Of a DNA stretch of 64,000 bases, positions 21,602-33,457 are shown one piece after another. The DNA comes from Phytophthora quininea (taxonomy: Eukaryota; Oomycota; Peronosporomycetes; Peronosporales; Peronosporaceae): assembly GCA_011947345.1 (NCBI GenBank), contig JAAVTG010000043.1:930001-994000 (forward strand), read 5' to 3'. The notes beneath the pieces were generated by a model. That model made no database searches. It saw only the letters and a program-made list of their open reading frames with translations, and was not told where the DNA came from. The position numbers and the translations under genes are program-made. Numbering within the stretch: position 1 is the first letter of the stretch; every line of letters begins with the position of its first letter.

Positions 21602-23763
21602 TTAGATCCATTCGTACACGCGACCGCCGTGCTGCGGCTGCACACTGTAGTCCGACAGGTTGGACGACTTGCGTCCGTGCTTGACCGGGTCGCCATACTC
21701 ATCGTATCCGGCCGTGCGCCAAGACGACGGCACTTTGCCGTTTCTCCGCGAAGACATCGTCGGTCCTGCAGACGCCGACGCCCAATCCTTCATGGACCCG
21801 TAATTGTCACTGCGCGGGGCGTGGCTGACACGCGATCGGCTGCTGCTGGCGTGCATGCGGATAGAGCGACCCGAGTGCTGACTAGAACGGCTGTGCTGGC
21901 TGGAGCGACTGTGCTGGCTAGAACGGCGCGAGTGGTGGCTCGATCGGCTGGACCGGTGGCTATCTTCCCGCGCGGGACGTTCAATCACCTTTGGCGCAGC
22001 CGGGGCCGGCGTCCGCGTCGGCCGTGACGGTTCCTGGGGCTTTGAAACCTGATCGTCGTCGTGAGAGCTTGTGGTGCTGTTGGAGCTGTTGCTGCTCGTG
22101 CTGCCGCTCTTGGTCTTGTTCTCGGACACCACCACCGCCTCGATCGTTTTCTGGTCAGGGAGACTGCTGCTGATTTGGACTTGGCTGCTGCTCAGGCTGC
22201 TGCTTCGAAACGAGCCGTTGGTGCCGTCAAAGAACGACGCACTCAGCTCCCTGCTCATGTCCTCGGCGGGGTCGTACGACCCCTTGCTAGCCTTCTGCAT
22301 CAGAGAACGACGAAGTCTGTCGTTCTTGCGTCCTCCTGGGCCTTGACTCATGCTCAGTGCGTTGGCTGGCACCGGCTGCGGGCTGAAGCCGGGGTGTCGC
22401 CCAACGCCGACGGTGGCGCTGAAGTCGGGACGGGGCTCTTCATTAGTACTGGCAACGGCGCGACGGACTCCAATGACACTGCGTGCAAGGGGCTTAGTGT
22501 CGTTGTCGAACAGTTCGTCGTCATTGAGCCGCCGTCGAGGAGCTTCCCGAGGCGGTCGCTCGTTCGGATGCCGCTTGGTGTCCTGGTACGGGTTGGGGGC
22601 AGCTCTCCTGCAGCCTCGGCCGTGGCGAACAAGATGGAATCCCGTTGTCTGCTGTGACTGCGAGCAATCCGGGTCAGGTAGTGCAGAGTTCCTCCCAGTC
22701 CCGATGTGAGCGACTGCATCTTGGAGACCCTCGTGCGGTTCACGAGCCTCTTGTTGCGCTGGTAGCAGAGTCCGCAGAGCTTCCAGTTCTGGAACGACGT
22801 CGTCGACAAGCACGACGAGCACACGAAGATACCGCACACGCTGCAGAGATGGTTCTTCTTGCGAGAGAAGAAGCTCAGGTTGTGCTGGCACGTCTGGCAC
22901 TTGCGCTCGCGGTTGGACCGCGACGACAAAATCCCAAAGCGCGACGTGGTCGTCGAAGCCGCGATCGCGGCATCGCCGCTGGTCGCCGCGTAGGCCTCCA
23001 CCAACTGCCGATACCGAATGGACAAGCTGTAGGCGTCGTGGAGACTCGAGAAAGCCCCGTAGAACGGCTCGGCGCACTTGGTGAGCTCGACGTCGAGCCA
23101 GAGCTGCATCTTGAGAATCCCGCGGTGACTCGTCTCCTTGAGCACCAGCAGCATGGCGTGGATGGCCCCTCGGTGGACCTGCATCTGTGCGTGGTGACTG
23201 TTAGCACTCCTCATCTCGAACTCCCTCTCGGGGACGTCCACCGAGCGCAGCATCTTGAAGATGAACTTGTGACCCGATACCGGGTGCACCCCGCGGCCCA
23301 CCGTCTCGACAAGCAAAAACTCTTCGGCGTGGCGTTCGTCCAGCATGGACCTGTACTTGACGTGCTTGAGTCCGACATAGCGGTACGGAGTCTCCTTGGT
23401 CCGGGGCACCAGCGAGTCGAGCACTCTGGCGTCCAGCAGTAAATCCGCCCCGAAGAGCTCGCTCTCGACGCGTCGGTAGCTGCTCGTGTCGTCTGCGTGC
23501 AGCGCTCTCATGGCGTCCTGCAGGGTGCCGATGACGGCCTGGCAGCTGGCGGCGGTGGAGCGGCGCCGGCCCCCGCAGTCGCGCGTGTGCACATAGGGAC
23601 TGACGTTGATCGGGGGTCTCGCGGCGGCGCGCTCCCAGCTAGCGGAGACCGAGGGCGACGCCGTGCGGCTGAAGAAGTTGCTCTGCAGCACGTGGGCCAC
23701 GCAGTTGGCGTTGTCCTGCAGCAGCGCCTGGGCGGCCGCCTCCGCGGCGGACTGGAGGCGCAT
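21602..23763 (-). CDS. START-like/FYVE-type zinc finger protein
   Basis: Member of a large oomycete family that combines a START-like lipid-binding region with a FYVE-related zinc finger, expected at endosomal membranes. The START-like part runs from about VSPYVHTRDCGG to YRQLVEAYAAT. The finger has eight cysteines (CQTCQHN, NHLCSVCGIFVCSSC, CGLC), but the canonical RHHCR signature is altered to KKNHLC, so phosphoinositide binding is uncertain. The C-terminal 250 residues are Ser-rich and carry tandem HSRSSQHSRS units. A one-base shift near 22595, in a run of five C, joins the two frames. The first ATG in the main frame is at 23763; another frame offers an ATG at 23900, so the N terminus is uncertain. 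Confidence 0.85.
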
Positions 23764-24957
23764 GCGGCGGGTGGAGTGACTAAGGACGCGCAGAGACCTG
23801 AATGAAGCAGGTCCGCGGTGACGGAATGGAGCGCGCCGTCGAGACGTAGAGTGCCCATCAGAGACGGAAGAGCCCGGCTGGCGAGCGACGGAAGGGCCAT
23901 GTTGCACACCGTTGCCACGACGTTGACACGCATAAGGTAGGGCGGCAGTGTGGTATGTGGATAGAGGGCAGTGCAATTAGGACTGTTCACAGTGATAAAT
24001 ATACAGTCGGCGTTGTTCGACGACACGACCCGAACGTCAGGCACCGGCGCCGACCTGGGCAAGAGATAAAGCGCGCTTCAGCCCCATCGAAATGCGCGTC
24101 TGTGATCGCCATTATTTTGCGGATATTCTCCTCGCTCTCTGGGATGAAGCCTTCTTGCCTCCTTTTCCCGTTGATGCATCGCGGGCAAATTGCGTCCACC
24201 AGCTTTGAGAGCACGCTTGCCCGAGGATCAAGTTGGCCCGTTCGTGCAGAGGGCGGCCCCGGTGCAGCTTCTTGATGGGGACGGCACGGACCTTAGGCGG
24301 CACCGGCTGGATAAGATCGACGGAGCTCCGGTCCAAACGAGGCTGGACAGCTCCAGCCCCTCTGCAATTTCGCCGTGGCGGCCACAGAACACGTCGCACA
24401 GGTGTCGGCGCGGCACGGCGCCGTCCTCTGTCCTATCCACCAAAGCGTTCGAGCATCGAAGCGCTTGGACAGCGGTGCCGACCACGAAAGACGGACGCCA
24501 ATTCACCATGTCGAGCGTTCAAATCCATCGACACTACCAAAACACCCTGACAGGAGTGCGCGCGCATGTAGAGGCTCGCGACCTTATGCTGGTCAGAGGC
24601 ATCCTGTCAGCGGCTGTGTAGATGACAAGAGCGCTGCAGGTGATCGACGGCAGCTGGCGCTTCGAGTCACACGAAGCCATCACGGCGCCTTCGAACAGCA
24701 TTGCTTTCGCGATAGTTTTGTCGGTCGCTTTCCCCTCCCGACAAGAACCTCCGGCTGTTGCTATAGCAGGAGACATATTGTCGAGGCCACACACGTGGTG
24801 GATACCCCGTGACGGTCCCACCTTACCTAACGTCAGATGGGGTTTGCATGAGTCATGTGTCGGCACAAGCGCGACTTCAACGACGAACTCAAAGCGCTCT
24901 GCTACATGTACAGCTTAGAGGAGTTAATGAAAACAACGACCGCATCTATCCCTGCGA
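23764..24957. other. 1.2 kb with patchy coding look, no gene assigned
   Basis: On the minus strand, pieces in different frames read like protein (for example KLVDAICPRCINGKRRQEG at about 24150-24210 and KVRAVPIKKLHRGRPLHE upstream). No continuous gene, domain or splice path is convincing. The stretch may contain upstream exons of the START-FYVE gene or a decayed gene. Confidence 0.3.
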
Positions 24958-27458
24958 CTATGACGCGTCCAGCTCGGGCGACTGCTTCCGCAGCACTTGC
25001 TGGCTCATGGTCACTAGCCGGCGCGCGTCGTACCGCTCGGCAAAGTCTTCGCAGGCACGCAGCGAATCGACATCTAGTTGTGGCAATAGCTCCACGAGTT
25101 GCAGCTCGCAGCGACTGGCCAACACTGTAAGACCCAGCAGACTGGCACCGACGTACAGGTCCATCATATCGCTGGGCTCGAGGCGCGCACTCAGCAGCTC
25201 GAAGCATCCAGTGTAGATCCACAGTAGCAGACCTTTGAACGCTTCCAGCGACACACCGTCGCTGTGCATGTAGTGCAGAGGGATTTCGTGAATCGCCTTC
25301 TCTACTGACGTGTTTGAGCCATTGGTTCCTGGTCGAGACGCTTCTCGTGCGGTCTTTCCTTCGCTAAAGCCGCCCATGAACATGGTTCGGAAGTACTCGA
25401 CTTGCGAAAGCACAGCCTTGTGAGCTGGGAGTCGCTCAAACGTCTCGCGCCCTGCGTCGTCTTCTATAGGCCAGAGGAACACTACATCTGCGACTTCTTT
25501 CGACAGCACCATCGTCTGCATGTCTTCTCCAAAAGCTGCGCCTCCGAGCTGGCAGGTCCCATTCCAGCCAAGTGGTTTGTTGGACGACGGAACGAGGGCG
25601 GCGGGAGCGACGCCAATCGCTCCTTCCGCCATGTGTCCAGGCACTGAATGACAAGCGTGTCACAGCACACTCGACTGGCAAACTGGCCCAAGGTCTTGCG
25701 CTTGTGGCTGACGATGTCCAGGCGGTTCGTGTACAAGAACGTCAAGAACGCACGGAAAACCTGCTCGTCTACATCCAAGAACTCGTCAACCACCACCAGC
25801 TCGTCTCCTCGAGTCTCTCCGTAGTCCTTTATGATCTTGTCCAGTACACGAAGCAAACCTTTGATGTAGTTGCTACGTGCGGACACAATGACTCGATGAG
25901 CTTTGACGCGAGCAGGTTTAACGGGACCACCCACAAGGAACTCCAAGTCGGCAAAGTCCCCATTTGCAAGCACCTGGTCGTAGCGCAGCGAGTAGTGGCT
26001 GCCTCGAGGACGTACCGCCACTGCGCAATGGTTGGAGCCAGCACCAACAGCGACGACAACGTTGTCCTTGAGTCCAAACACGCGTTGAGGGTGCACCGAG
26101 TGCTGGTACTTACCATTGCCCAGAATGCCAAACGCGTTCCAGCCCCACGACATCACAGACCCGTCGCGCGTCAGTGCAAACGTCGAATGGGAGCTGCAAC
26201 ACACTCTTTCTACTTTAATTCGCGGGTCATCCGCAAGAGCCTGCTGCACCCGAGGGAAGAAATAGTGTGCGTTCTGCTGCAGGTCGTAGAACGTCTCGCC
26301 AGCGCCGTGCTGTCCGTACTCGCTGTGTCCCCACGTATACACTTTCCCTTCGTCCGTGACTGCCACACTGTGGTGACTCCCAGCTGCAACGGAAACCGCA
26401 GGTCGAGCCAATTTGACTTCTTTGGGCAGCCACGAGATGTTAGTCCCCGTTCCAAGTTGGCCGAGCACGCCCAGTCCCCACGAGAAACACACTCCCGACC
26501 TCGTCGTCGGGTCCTCTTCATCTACATCCTCGTCCTCTACAATCCTCGAACACGCCAACGAATGCTGCTGGCCACACGCAATGTGCTCAATGAAATACTC
26601 GTCCAACGCCTCGATCTTGAGGAACTCTGCCGAGTTGCGTCTCGAGCCCAAGCCCAACTGGCCGTTGTCGTTGTAGCCGCAGCTAAAGACCTTCCCGTCG
26701 ATCGTCGTCGCTAGGGAGTGAGCAAACCCCGCTGCAATGTTGGTCACAATTAACCTCGCTAGCAGTCCCGTACACATCCTGGGCGTCATGCAGGGCGCTC
26801 GGATGGTCTGCACCTTGACGTTCTCGCCCTGCACGCCGTCCACAGCCTCGTAGACCTGCATGGAGTCTCTCATGAGTCTCGCCATAATATTGTCGTCCAT
26901 GTGCTGCCTCAACTCGGCTCGGTCTCTGGCTCGTTGCGCCTGACGAAGCTCCTCGTTGGACATGCCAGCGAGCGAGACGGTGGCTCTATCCGAGGCGTCG
27001 GCGGCCTCTGCGTCCTCGTCGACCAGTACTTTACTAACGGGTAGTAACCCCCACATGAAGACGTCTCCAGAGACGGTTAAAGCCAACGTGTGGGACTCTC
27101 CGCACGAGATTTTGGTCACCAATTGGCCCGACAGAGCGCCGCCCACTTTCCGGGGCGTCGACACTTCGCTGGTGACGCCAGCGACGTCTCCGAGACCTAA
27201 TTGACCTTCTCGACCGCGTCCCCAGGCGAAGACCTGGCCGAACTCATTCAGAGCGAGCGAGTGGCGCTCCCCGCAGAGAAGTCGACAATAACCTCGTTCT
27301 GGAGGGCCGACACTTGGCGCTGGAGAGGGAGAGAGGTTATTATAGATGTGGAGAGGGGTCACTGAAGAGGAATACATTACCAGCTCGAAGACCTGCTTGT
27401 CCGGGATGTCCAGACCCAGTTGCTGCGCGTTGTTGTGGCCCCACACGAAGAGCGCCAT
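24958..27458 (-). CDS. RCC1-repeat protein with two BTB/POZ domains
   Basis: N-terminal RCC1 beta-propeller repeats (ALFVWGHNNAQQLGLD, VFAWGRGREGQLGLGD, VFSCGYNDNGQLGLG, CFSWGLGVLGQLGTG, VYTWGHSEYGQHG, VMSWGWNAFGILGNG) are followed by two BTB domains, the first around NGDFADLEFLVGG and the second around VADVVFLWPIEDDAG. Such proteins usually act as adaptors for cullin-3 ligases; the target here is unknown. The start ATG (MALFVWG) lies at the right end. An intron at 27320-27380 (GTAATG...CTCCAG, 61 nt) is likely, because splicing yields a better RCC1 repeat, although a one-base error must then lie shortly downstream. A further one-base shift near 25625 joins the second BTB domain. Confidence 0.88.
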
Positions 27459-28123
27459 GGCCAGGAAGAGGAAAGTGAAGCCAGGAAAGGGTTCGTAAAG
27501 GAAGGTTATTCCATAGGTTAACCTTGACGAAAGCTACTCGGTTTTGATTGGCTGGTCGCTTCAACTTGCCTTTCTTGAGCCCAATCGCCGATCCAGTCGG
27601 CAATGATCTCCCAAAATCCTCGAATAAATCGCAGCACAAGCAGCACTCGCAGCATTCACTGTCTACATTAACAATTCTTTGTCGTCTGTGAAGGAAATCA
27701 TTTACCTTCTTGGTGCGTCACTGCCGCTGGTGTTTTGTCTGCCGAAATGGACAAGTCAGAGAATAAAGCAAAACAAAATATGCTAAATCACGCACCTCTG
27801 GGCGGCAACTTCACGATAACGTGGATCTCTTCCGATGTAATGGTTTTCGGAAACCCAATTTCTTCGTCGTACTAAACATCACAAGGACCGACCATCGCCA
27901 TATAGCTTGGGAGTTTTCCTTGCCGTATATCCTTGTAGACTTGGTTGGTGGTTTTCAGCCTGTTTCCGCCTCGCTTGGCTCGATAAAGTGCCATATCGCT
28001 GGAGGGGCACAGGTAGGAAATATTATCCCTGATTGAGCCTTCAGATGATCGACATCCATGTGCTGTGAAACTCCAACAGTAGCGACTCGACCGTCGGCCA
28101 CCACGATACATTGAGCGAATTTC
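27459..28123. other. Intergenic, left flank of the retroelement
   Basis: No supportable gene. A minus-strand frame at 27872-28111 contains DMALYRAKRGGNR, which resembles a GGDEF-domain end, but nothing else of such a domain is present. Confidence 0.45.
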
Positions 28124-28128
28124 GTGTC
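28124..28128. repeat. Target-site duplication, left
   Basis: The five bases GTGTC directly before the left LTR are repeated directly after the right LTR at 34954-34958. Confidence 0.9.
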
Positions 28129-28276
28129 TGTAACGGGGCGGTGCTTGTGGGGAATTTAACTCTGGCTATTCAATCTGTGTGGCGCCCGACTTCGGGCGCC
28201 GTGAGCCAACAAAACTAAGAGCTAATCTAATTGGTCGCCGTGGCGCACGGCGACCGTGTGACGGTACCCCGTCACA
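28129..28276 (-). repeat. 3' LTR of the gypsy element
   Basis: 148 bases, starting TGTAACGGGG and ending CCCCGTCACA on the plus strand, the same as 34806-34953. It contains two strong hairpins (GGCGCCCGACTTCGGGCGCC and GGTCGCCGTGGCGCACGGCGACC in part). Confidence 0.95.
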
Positions 28277-28286
28277 CCACCCCCTA
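28277..28286 (-). other. Polypurine tract
   Basis: On the minus strand, TAGGGGGTGG lies directly against the 3' LTR, where plus-strand DNA synthesis is primed in LTR elements. Confidence 0.7.
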
Positions 28287-28372
28287 CGTAAGGTTGAAGC
28301 TGCGATGATCCCAAACAGCTTGGTGAGCTCTTCACAATCGAAAGAGCCACCCGCGACAGCAGCAGTACGAAC

Positions 28373-29278
28373 ATGGACAGAGACACCGTGGACGCCGAGC
28401 TCGTGACGTACGAGGAGGTCCTGGAGCGTTGGGCCTTCACGGACTGCAGTGGCTTCGACAACGCCCTCAGTGACAGCGAAATGCGTGCGCTGTTTAGCCG
28501 CTGGCGCGCCACGCGAAGCAAACCCGACGCTGCGATCGGCAGCGTCACCGCGCAGTCGATGGATCGGTCCTGGACGGCGTTCGTCAACCGCTGGAACACG
28601 GAGGGGCCAGCGGCGTTCCAGCAGAAACTCCTGCAGCGCGAGGAGCAGCACTCGCGCTTCTCCGTGGGGGCCTTGGCGGTCCAGATTTGCGAGTTGTCAT
28701 GGGATGCCGGCCGCGACTGCTGCTTCGCTCATTATCGCATCGGATGTCCAAGTTGTCGCGGGTACAGCGTACCGCGACCAAGTGACGCTGTTTGGGAGCG
28801 CATCACAAGCGCCACACCCCTTTCCGAAGCCGAGCGCAAGCTGGTGGGGCTGTTCCAGCGAGCGCTGCACGAGGCTAGGCGCGGCGAGGAGTCGCGCCCC
28901 GTGGAATGCCTGCCTCGTACGCCTCCACGCAGTCCGGAACGTCCGCTAGCAGCACCTCCCGCGGCTCCCAGCTGTCGTCCAGCGGTCCAATCCACCGGAC
29001 CAGATACCGGCGGGAGCTCGGGATATCCCCGTCGCAGCGACGAGCGCTGCGACTACCGGTGGAGTCGTCGTGATCAAGGATGGCTTCCACAATGTGACGA
29101 AAGTTACCATCGCGATCAACAAGCGGAGCCGGGCCGTCGCGAAGGAACCGAGCGCGAGTGGGCGATGGCGCGTCGTCTGGAGCGCCTGGAGAGCTGCGTG
29201 GAGCAGCTGGAGCGGGAGAATCGAGCGTTGCGGCAGATGTTGTGGGTGCCGCGTCACGCGGCACCGGATTATCGCTAG
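28373..29278 (+). CDS. Antisense 301-codon ORF inside the gypsy element
   Basis: An ATG-started, uninterrupted ORF on the strand opposite to gag-pol. Residues 1-165 lie in the roughly 600 bases between the pol stop and the 3' LTR, where no sense ORF exists. They include CCFAHYRIGCPSCRGY, a Cys/His cluster. Residues 165-300 overlap the chromodomain and linker of pol in antisense and end with a coiled coil (RLERLESCVEQLERENRAL, regular heptads). The opposite-strand pol sequence in the coiled-coil region is a low-complexity Ala/Pro/Ser linker, which suggests that the antisense frame may be the constrained one. The 3' LTR lies just upstream and could supply a promoter. Unlike gag-pol it needs no frame correction. 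Function unknown. Confidence 0.6.
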   Translation: MDRDTVDAELVTYEEVLERWAFTDCSGFDNALSDSEMRALFSRWRATRSKPDAAIGSVTAQSMDRSWTAFVNRWNTEGPAAFQQKLLQREEQHSRFSVGALAVQICELSWDAGRDCCFAHYRIGCPSCRGYSVPRPSDAVWERITSATPLSEAERKLVGLFQRALHEARRGEESRPVECLPRTPPRSPERPLAAPPAAPSCRPAVQSTGPDTGGSSGYPRRSDERCDYRWSRRDQGWLPQCDESYHRDQQAEPGRREGTEREWAMARRLERLESCVEQLERENRALRQMLWVPRHAAPDYR

Positions 29279-30832
29279 GGATCGACGCCGGGCGGTAGCG
29301 GCGCAGACGACCGACGTAAAACGTCGGGTGTAGTCGCAGGGCAGATGGTAGTTGTAGCCGATAAGCATCTCCGATGACCTTTAACACCTTGAATGGGCCA
29401 ATGTACCGTGGCGCGAGCTTGTTTGCGCCCAGATTCGTCACAAGGGTTGGGGAAATCCCATTGGTAGATAATAGGACCTGGTCCCCAACGTGGAACCTTT
29501 CCACGTTTCGGCGTCCGCTGCGGTCCGCATTCTCCTTCTGGCGATCGACGGCAGCAGCGATCGCGTCGCGGACGTAGCGGACAATCGCCGCGCGCTGTTG
29601 CACGAACTCATGGACAGCCGCAGTGTCGCTCCGCTGCGGCGCCGCGTTGGGCGCAAAGTTTGACGGCGGAGGCCCAGTAGCCGAGACCGAATCAGGTGCA
29701 GTGCGAAGCTCAGCTGCGCGACGCGGACGCGGGTTGATCAGCGTCCGACTGGTCCAAGCAGCAACATCTCGTGGAGAAGCAGCCGACGCTCGCGCGGCGG
29801 CCCGTGTAAGAGGACCCTGGCTGGAGTCCCGCGTGGAAGACCTCGTGGTCACCGCGTTCACATTGGGGTTAGCGGTCAACTCGTGCGGCGCTGCGGAGGC
29901 GACACCAGTGGAAGTGGAGGTCGCAACGTCGTGGGTCCCTGACAGCTGAACTGGAAGGGGCGCTCCAGCCCAAGGAGCGCCGGAACGCGCGGGTGACGGC
30001 CAAAGTTGACGAAGAATGGCGTCAGGCCAGTTGACGCGTGCACGGCGTTATTGATGGCGAACTCCACCATCGGCAGGAAAGAGCTCCATGACGTGAATGA
30101 CGTGGCGTAACTCCGCAGCACGTCTTCGACAACCCGGTTAACTCGTTCGGTCTGGCCATCGGTCTCAGGATGTGACGCGGTGGACATCGCCAACCGCGTC
30201 CCGACAAGTTTGAAGAGTTCCGTCCAGAAAGCTGCAGTAAAACGCGGGTCTCGATCGGATACAATTGAGGATGGAAGTCCATGGTGGCGATACACTGTGT
30301 CGAGAAACAGCGCCGCCGACTGAGACGCGGTGATCGATGAGGCAACGGGAGCAAGGTGGGCCATCTTGCTAAATCGGTCGACGAAAACAAGTATGCCTGT
30401 GCGGCCTTGAGCGTCTCGTGGCAGACCAAAAACGAAATCCATGCTGACCGATGTCCACGGACCCGTCGCGACTGGAAGAGGTCGAAGCGGGGCTCGCTTC
30501 GACGGCGAAGGCTTGACACGCTGGCACGCTTCACAGGAGCGGACCCACTTGCGTACCCACTTGTACATGTGTGGCCAGTAGAAGTCGCGCGATAGTGACG
30601 CGAATGTTTTCTCGCGTCCGAGGTGGCCGCCGCTAGGGGTATCGTGAAACTCATGGATCAGTCGGGCTCTGAGGTCGTCGTCAAGCGGGACGACTATGCG
30701 TGGCGGGTCCGCGCGATCGACGCGGAAGGTCAGCAGATCCCCATCGAGACTGTAGCGGTCAACACGGGCGCGACTGCGAAGGGACAAGCGGCGCCGCGCC
30801 GCGTCTGATGGTTCTCTCAGGTACTTAATCAA
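28875..30832 (-). CDS. Pol, 3' part: integrase and chromodomain
   Basis: Integrase shows the zinc-binding H..H..C..C part (IHEFHDTPSGGHLGR, CEACQRVK) and the catalytic triad: Asp in SMDFVFGLP, Asp in VSDRDPRF and Glu in the segment after HPETDGQTERVNRVVEDVLR-like spacing. The C-terminal GPFKVLKVIGDAYRLQLP and HPTFYVGRLRRYRP are typical of chromoviruses. After a low-complexity linker a chromodomain follows (VEAILDHDD, YLVRWIGPLDDSWEP), which in this group targets integration to modified chromatin. The frame changes once between integrase and the C-terminal part, near 29880. Confidence 0.92.
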
Positions 30833-30946
30833 TTCGGAGCACGCTGCGTCCGACTCGTACGCGGCCGCGATCAGGTTGCGGAGCGGGTGGACGCTGCGAC
30901 TTCAACAGCAGCGATGTCATCAGCGGTGCACATTGCGCATTCGTCG

Positions 30947-33457
30947 TCATCCTCGTCGCCAATCGCATGGCGACCCGATTGCACGTAATCTGGGCGACGC
31001 GAGTGCGTCGGCAAGGATGTTGGTCTTGCCCGGCTTGTAGTGAACGACGAAGTTGTACTCCGAGAAGAGCGACAGCCAACGCGCCATGCGCTGGGACAAG
31101 TGGGGACTCTTGGTCGCTGTCCGCAGCGACGCGTGATCCGTGTAGACCACGAAGGTCTGCTCGCCCAAGAGATACACGCGGAACTTGATGAGGGCGTATC
31201 GCATCGCCAACAGCTCCTTGTCGTGGACTGGATAATTCCGCTCCGCAGGCTTCAGTTGACGCGACTGGTAGCTCACCACTCGTTCGCGACCAGTGTCGTC
31301 GAACTGCATCAAGGCGCAACCGATCGCGAAGTCGCTCGCGTCACACACCACGTGAAAAGACTTCGAGTGGTCCGGGAGCATTAGGACTGGCGCGGTGGAT
31401 AAGCTTGTCTTCACCGCGTCGAAGGCTGCTTGGTGCTCGGGGCGCCACGACCACGTGGCGTCGGCTTTCAGGAGTTGCGACAGCGGCCGAACAGTCGAAG
31501 CGAAGTTCTTCGAGTAGTGGTGGAGATAAGTGGCGAGTCCGAGCCACTGCCGGAGCTGCTTCTGGTCCAGCGGGGTTGGCCAAGAGCAGATCGCCGCGAT
31601 CTTCTCCGGGTCGGCTCGAACGCCGTCTTTGCTGACGTAGCTCCCGAGTACCGGGATCTCGGGAGCGCGGAAGATGCATTTCTTCAAGTTGGCGTACAGC
31701 TTGTTTTCCCGCATCACCTCGAACACCTTGCGGAGGTGTTGAAGGTGGATGTCGACGTCCGTCGTGCCGCTCTCGGCACGACTGTGAATGAAGATGTCGT
31801 CGAAGTAGCTGGGCGCGAAGTCTCGATACGGGCGAAGAAGATTGGACACCATGCGGTTGAATGTGGCAGGGGCGTTCTTGAGCCCCTGCGGCATCACGAG
31901 CCATTCCCACAACATTCCGCTGGGCGTGCTGACCGCGGTTAACGGCACGTCTTCTTCACTCATCAAGATTTGGTAGAAGCCATCCATCAGGTCGATAGCA
32001 CTGTACACGGTGCTGCCAGACATAGTGTCGAGCACCATGTCCTTCCGTGGGATCGGCGTTTGTGCTGGGATGGTGGCGTCATTGAGCTTGTTGAAGGCGT
32101 GGACAATGCGCCAACCGCCCGTCGCCTTCTTCACACAGAACGTAGGACTGGAGTGTGGAGAGAGGCTTTCACGGACGTGGCCGGCTTGCCGGCGACCCTC
32201 GAAGAACGCATCAATTGCTTCGACTTGGTCGCGGGAAGCGGCCATTGTCGCGTCACACAGTACTTCGATCCGGGAACGAGATCAATTTCGTGTCGAACAC
32301 CACGATCGGGGGAGTTCAGCCGGAACCTTGTCGGGAAGATGTCGATGAACTCGCGAACCAGCGGAGCAACTGGGTTACCAGCGGCTTCAAGTGCCGGTAA
32401 CGACTGAGCCAAGTAGCGGGCTTCGCGGGCAGACTTAGGCTCAGCGCCTTGCGGGCGTTTCCGGGCATCGAAGGCTTGGTCGCCAGCGTCAACATCGACA
32501 GCCGTGATGGTCGCGGAGTTGTCCGCGACGATCATGCAAACCTGCTCGATCTCACCATGTTTCAAGTCGTGGAGGAAGTGTTTCCACGACAGACCAGGCA
32601 ACTTGGTGATCTCGGGTGCGTCGCACGGAGGACGTGCGACCTCGACGTCGCGCGTGCGCGGGTTCGTCGCCGCGTCATCTCGCACCAGAACAGAGATAAC
32701 CTCGGAGTCAGATGTGTCTGACTCGCTCGGAGGCGCGGGGACGCCGAGGCTGGCGGCGCCCACGGCGACGGACTGGCCGGGTGAACGCATCGGTAGCAGG
32801 CAGTGGGAGACTACGCTCGACCAAGTCTGCTGTATTCAGACGCCGGGACACGACATCGGCGTCAACTTCATCAGAGAGCTCCTGCTCGACCACATGCGGG
32901 AGTCCCTGCTCGACCGCGCGTGGGAGGCCACGCTCAACCACATCTTCTTGTTTATCGTCAACGGAGAGCCGCTGCTCATCCGGGTGTGGGAACCCCTGTT
33001 CGACCACGTTGTTGTCCGCCGTCGAGAGCCACTGCTCATCGGGACGTGGGAACCCATGCTCGACCACGTCAGACACGTCTTGAGGCACCTGCTCAAGACC
33101 GGCGCAGGATGCGTGCTCGCATGCCGCACACGAAGGGCCATCGCCCACTTCAGGTGCGGCATGGGTCATGGAGTCGGAGTCCATGACTGCAACATGCGGC
33201 CATCGGTTCGGCGTTCCGCGCAAGAACGCCAGGACTGCATTCACGTCGATGTCACGTGGGCGGACCGTGCCGGTCAGCCAGTTAATCTCAGGCTGGTGAC
33301 GGGCGAGCCATGGGATGCCGAAGACGCAATCGAACGAGCCACTCAGCTCGATCACGAGGAACTCTTCGGAGCTTCGGAATCCGTCGAACTCGTACGTGAA
33401 GGTCGTAGAGCGCCGCGGCGTACGCCGTGGCTTGCCATCGGCGTATTTCACGATCAT
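30947..33457 (-). CDS. Pol, 5' part: protease end, spacer, reverse transcriptase, RNase H
   Basis: The protease C-terminal half (FGIPWLARHQPEINW) leads into a long acidic spacer with repeated DVVExGxP units. The RT domain begins near VREFIDIFP and shows VYSAIDLMDGFYQI, GLKNAPATFNRMV and the active site SYFDDIFIHS. The usual first residue before DD is Leu, here Phe. RNase H follows with VCDASDFAIGCAL, ELLAMRYALIKFRVYL and VVYTDHASL. Frame changes near 32240 and 32740 and at the RNase H end (about 31000) are one-base shifts. Confidence 0.9.
32881..33070 (-). repeat. Tandem repeats in the protease-RT spacer
   Basis: Imperfect units of about 60 bases encode copies of VVE(H/Q/R)G(F/L)P followed by PDEQ(W/R)LS and an acidic stretch. 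They lie between the protease and RT domains of the gypsy element. Confidence 0.6.

Noticed and set aside
27872..28111. Minus-strand frame with a GGDEF-like string DMALYRAKRGGNR
   Set aside because: Only one motif-like string is present, with no GGDEF core or domain length, and diguanylate cyclases are not expected here.
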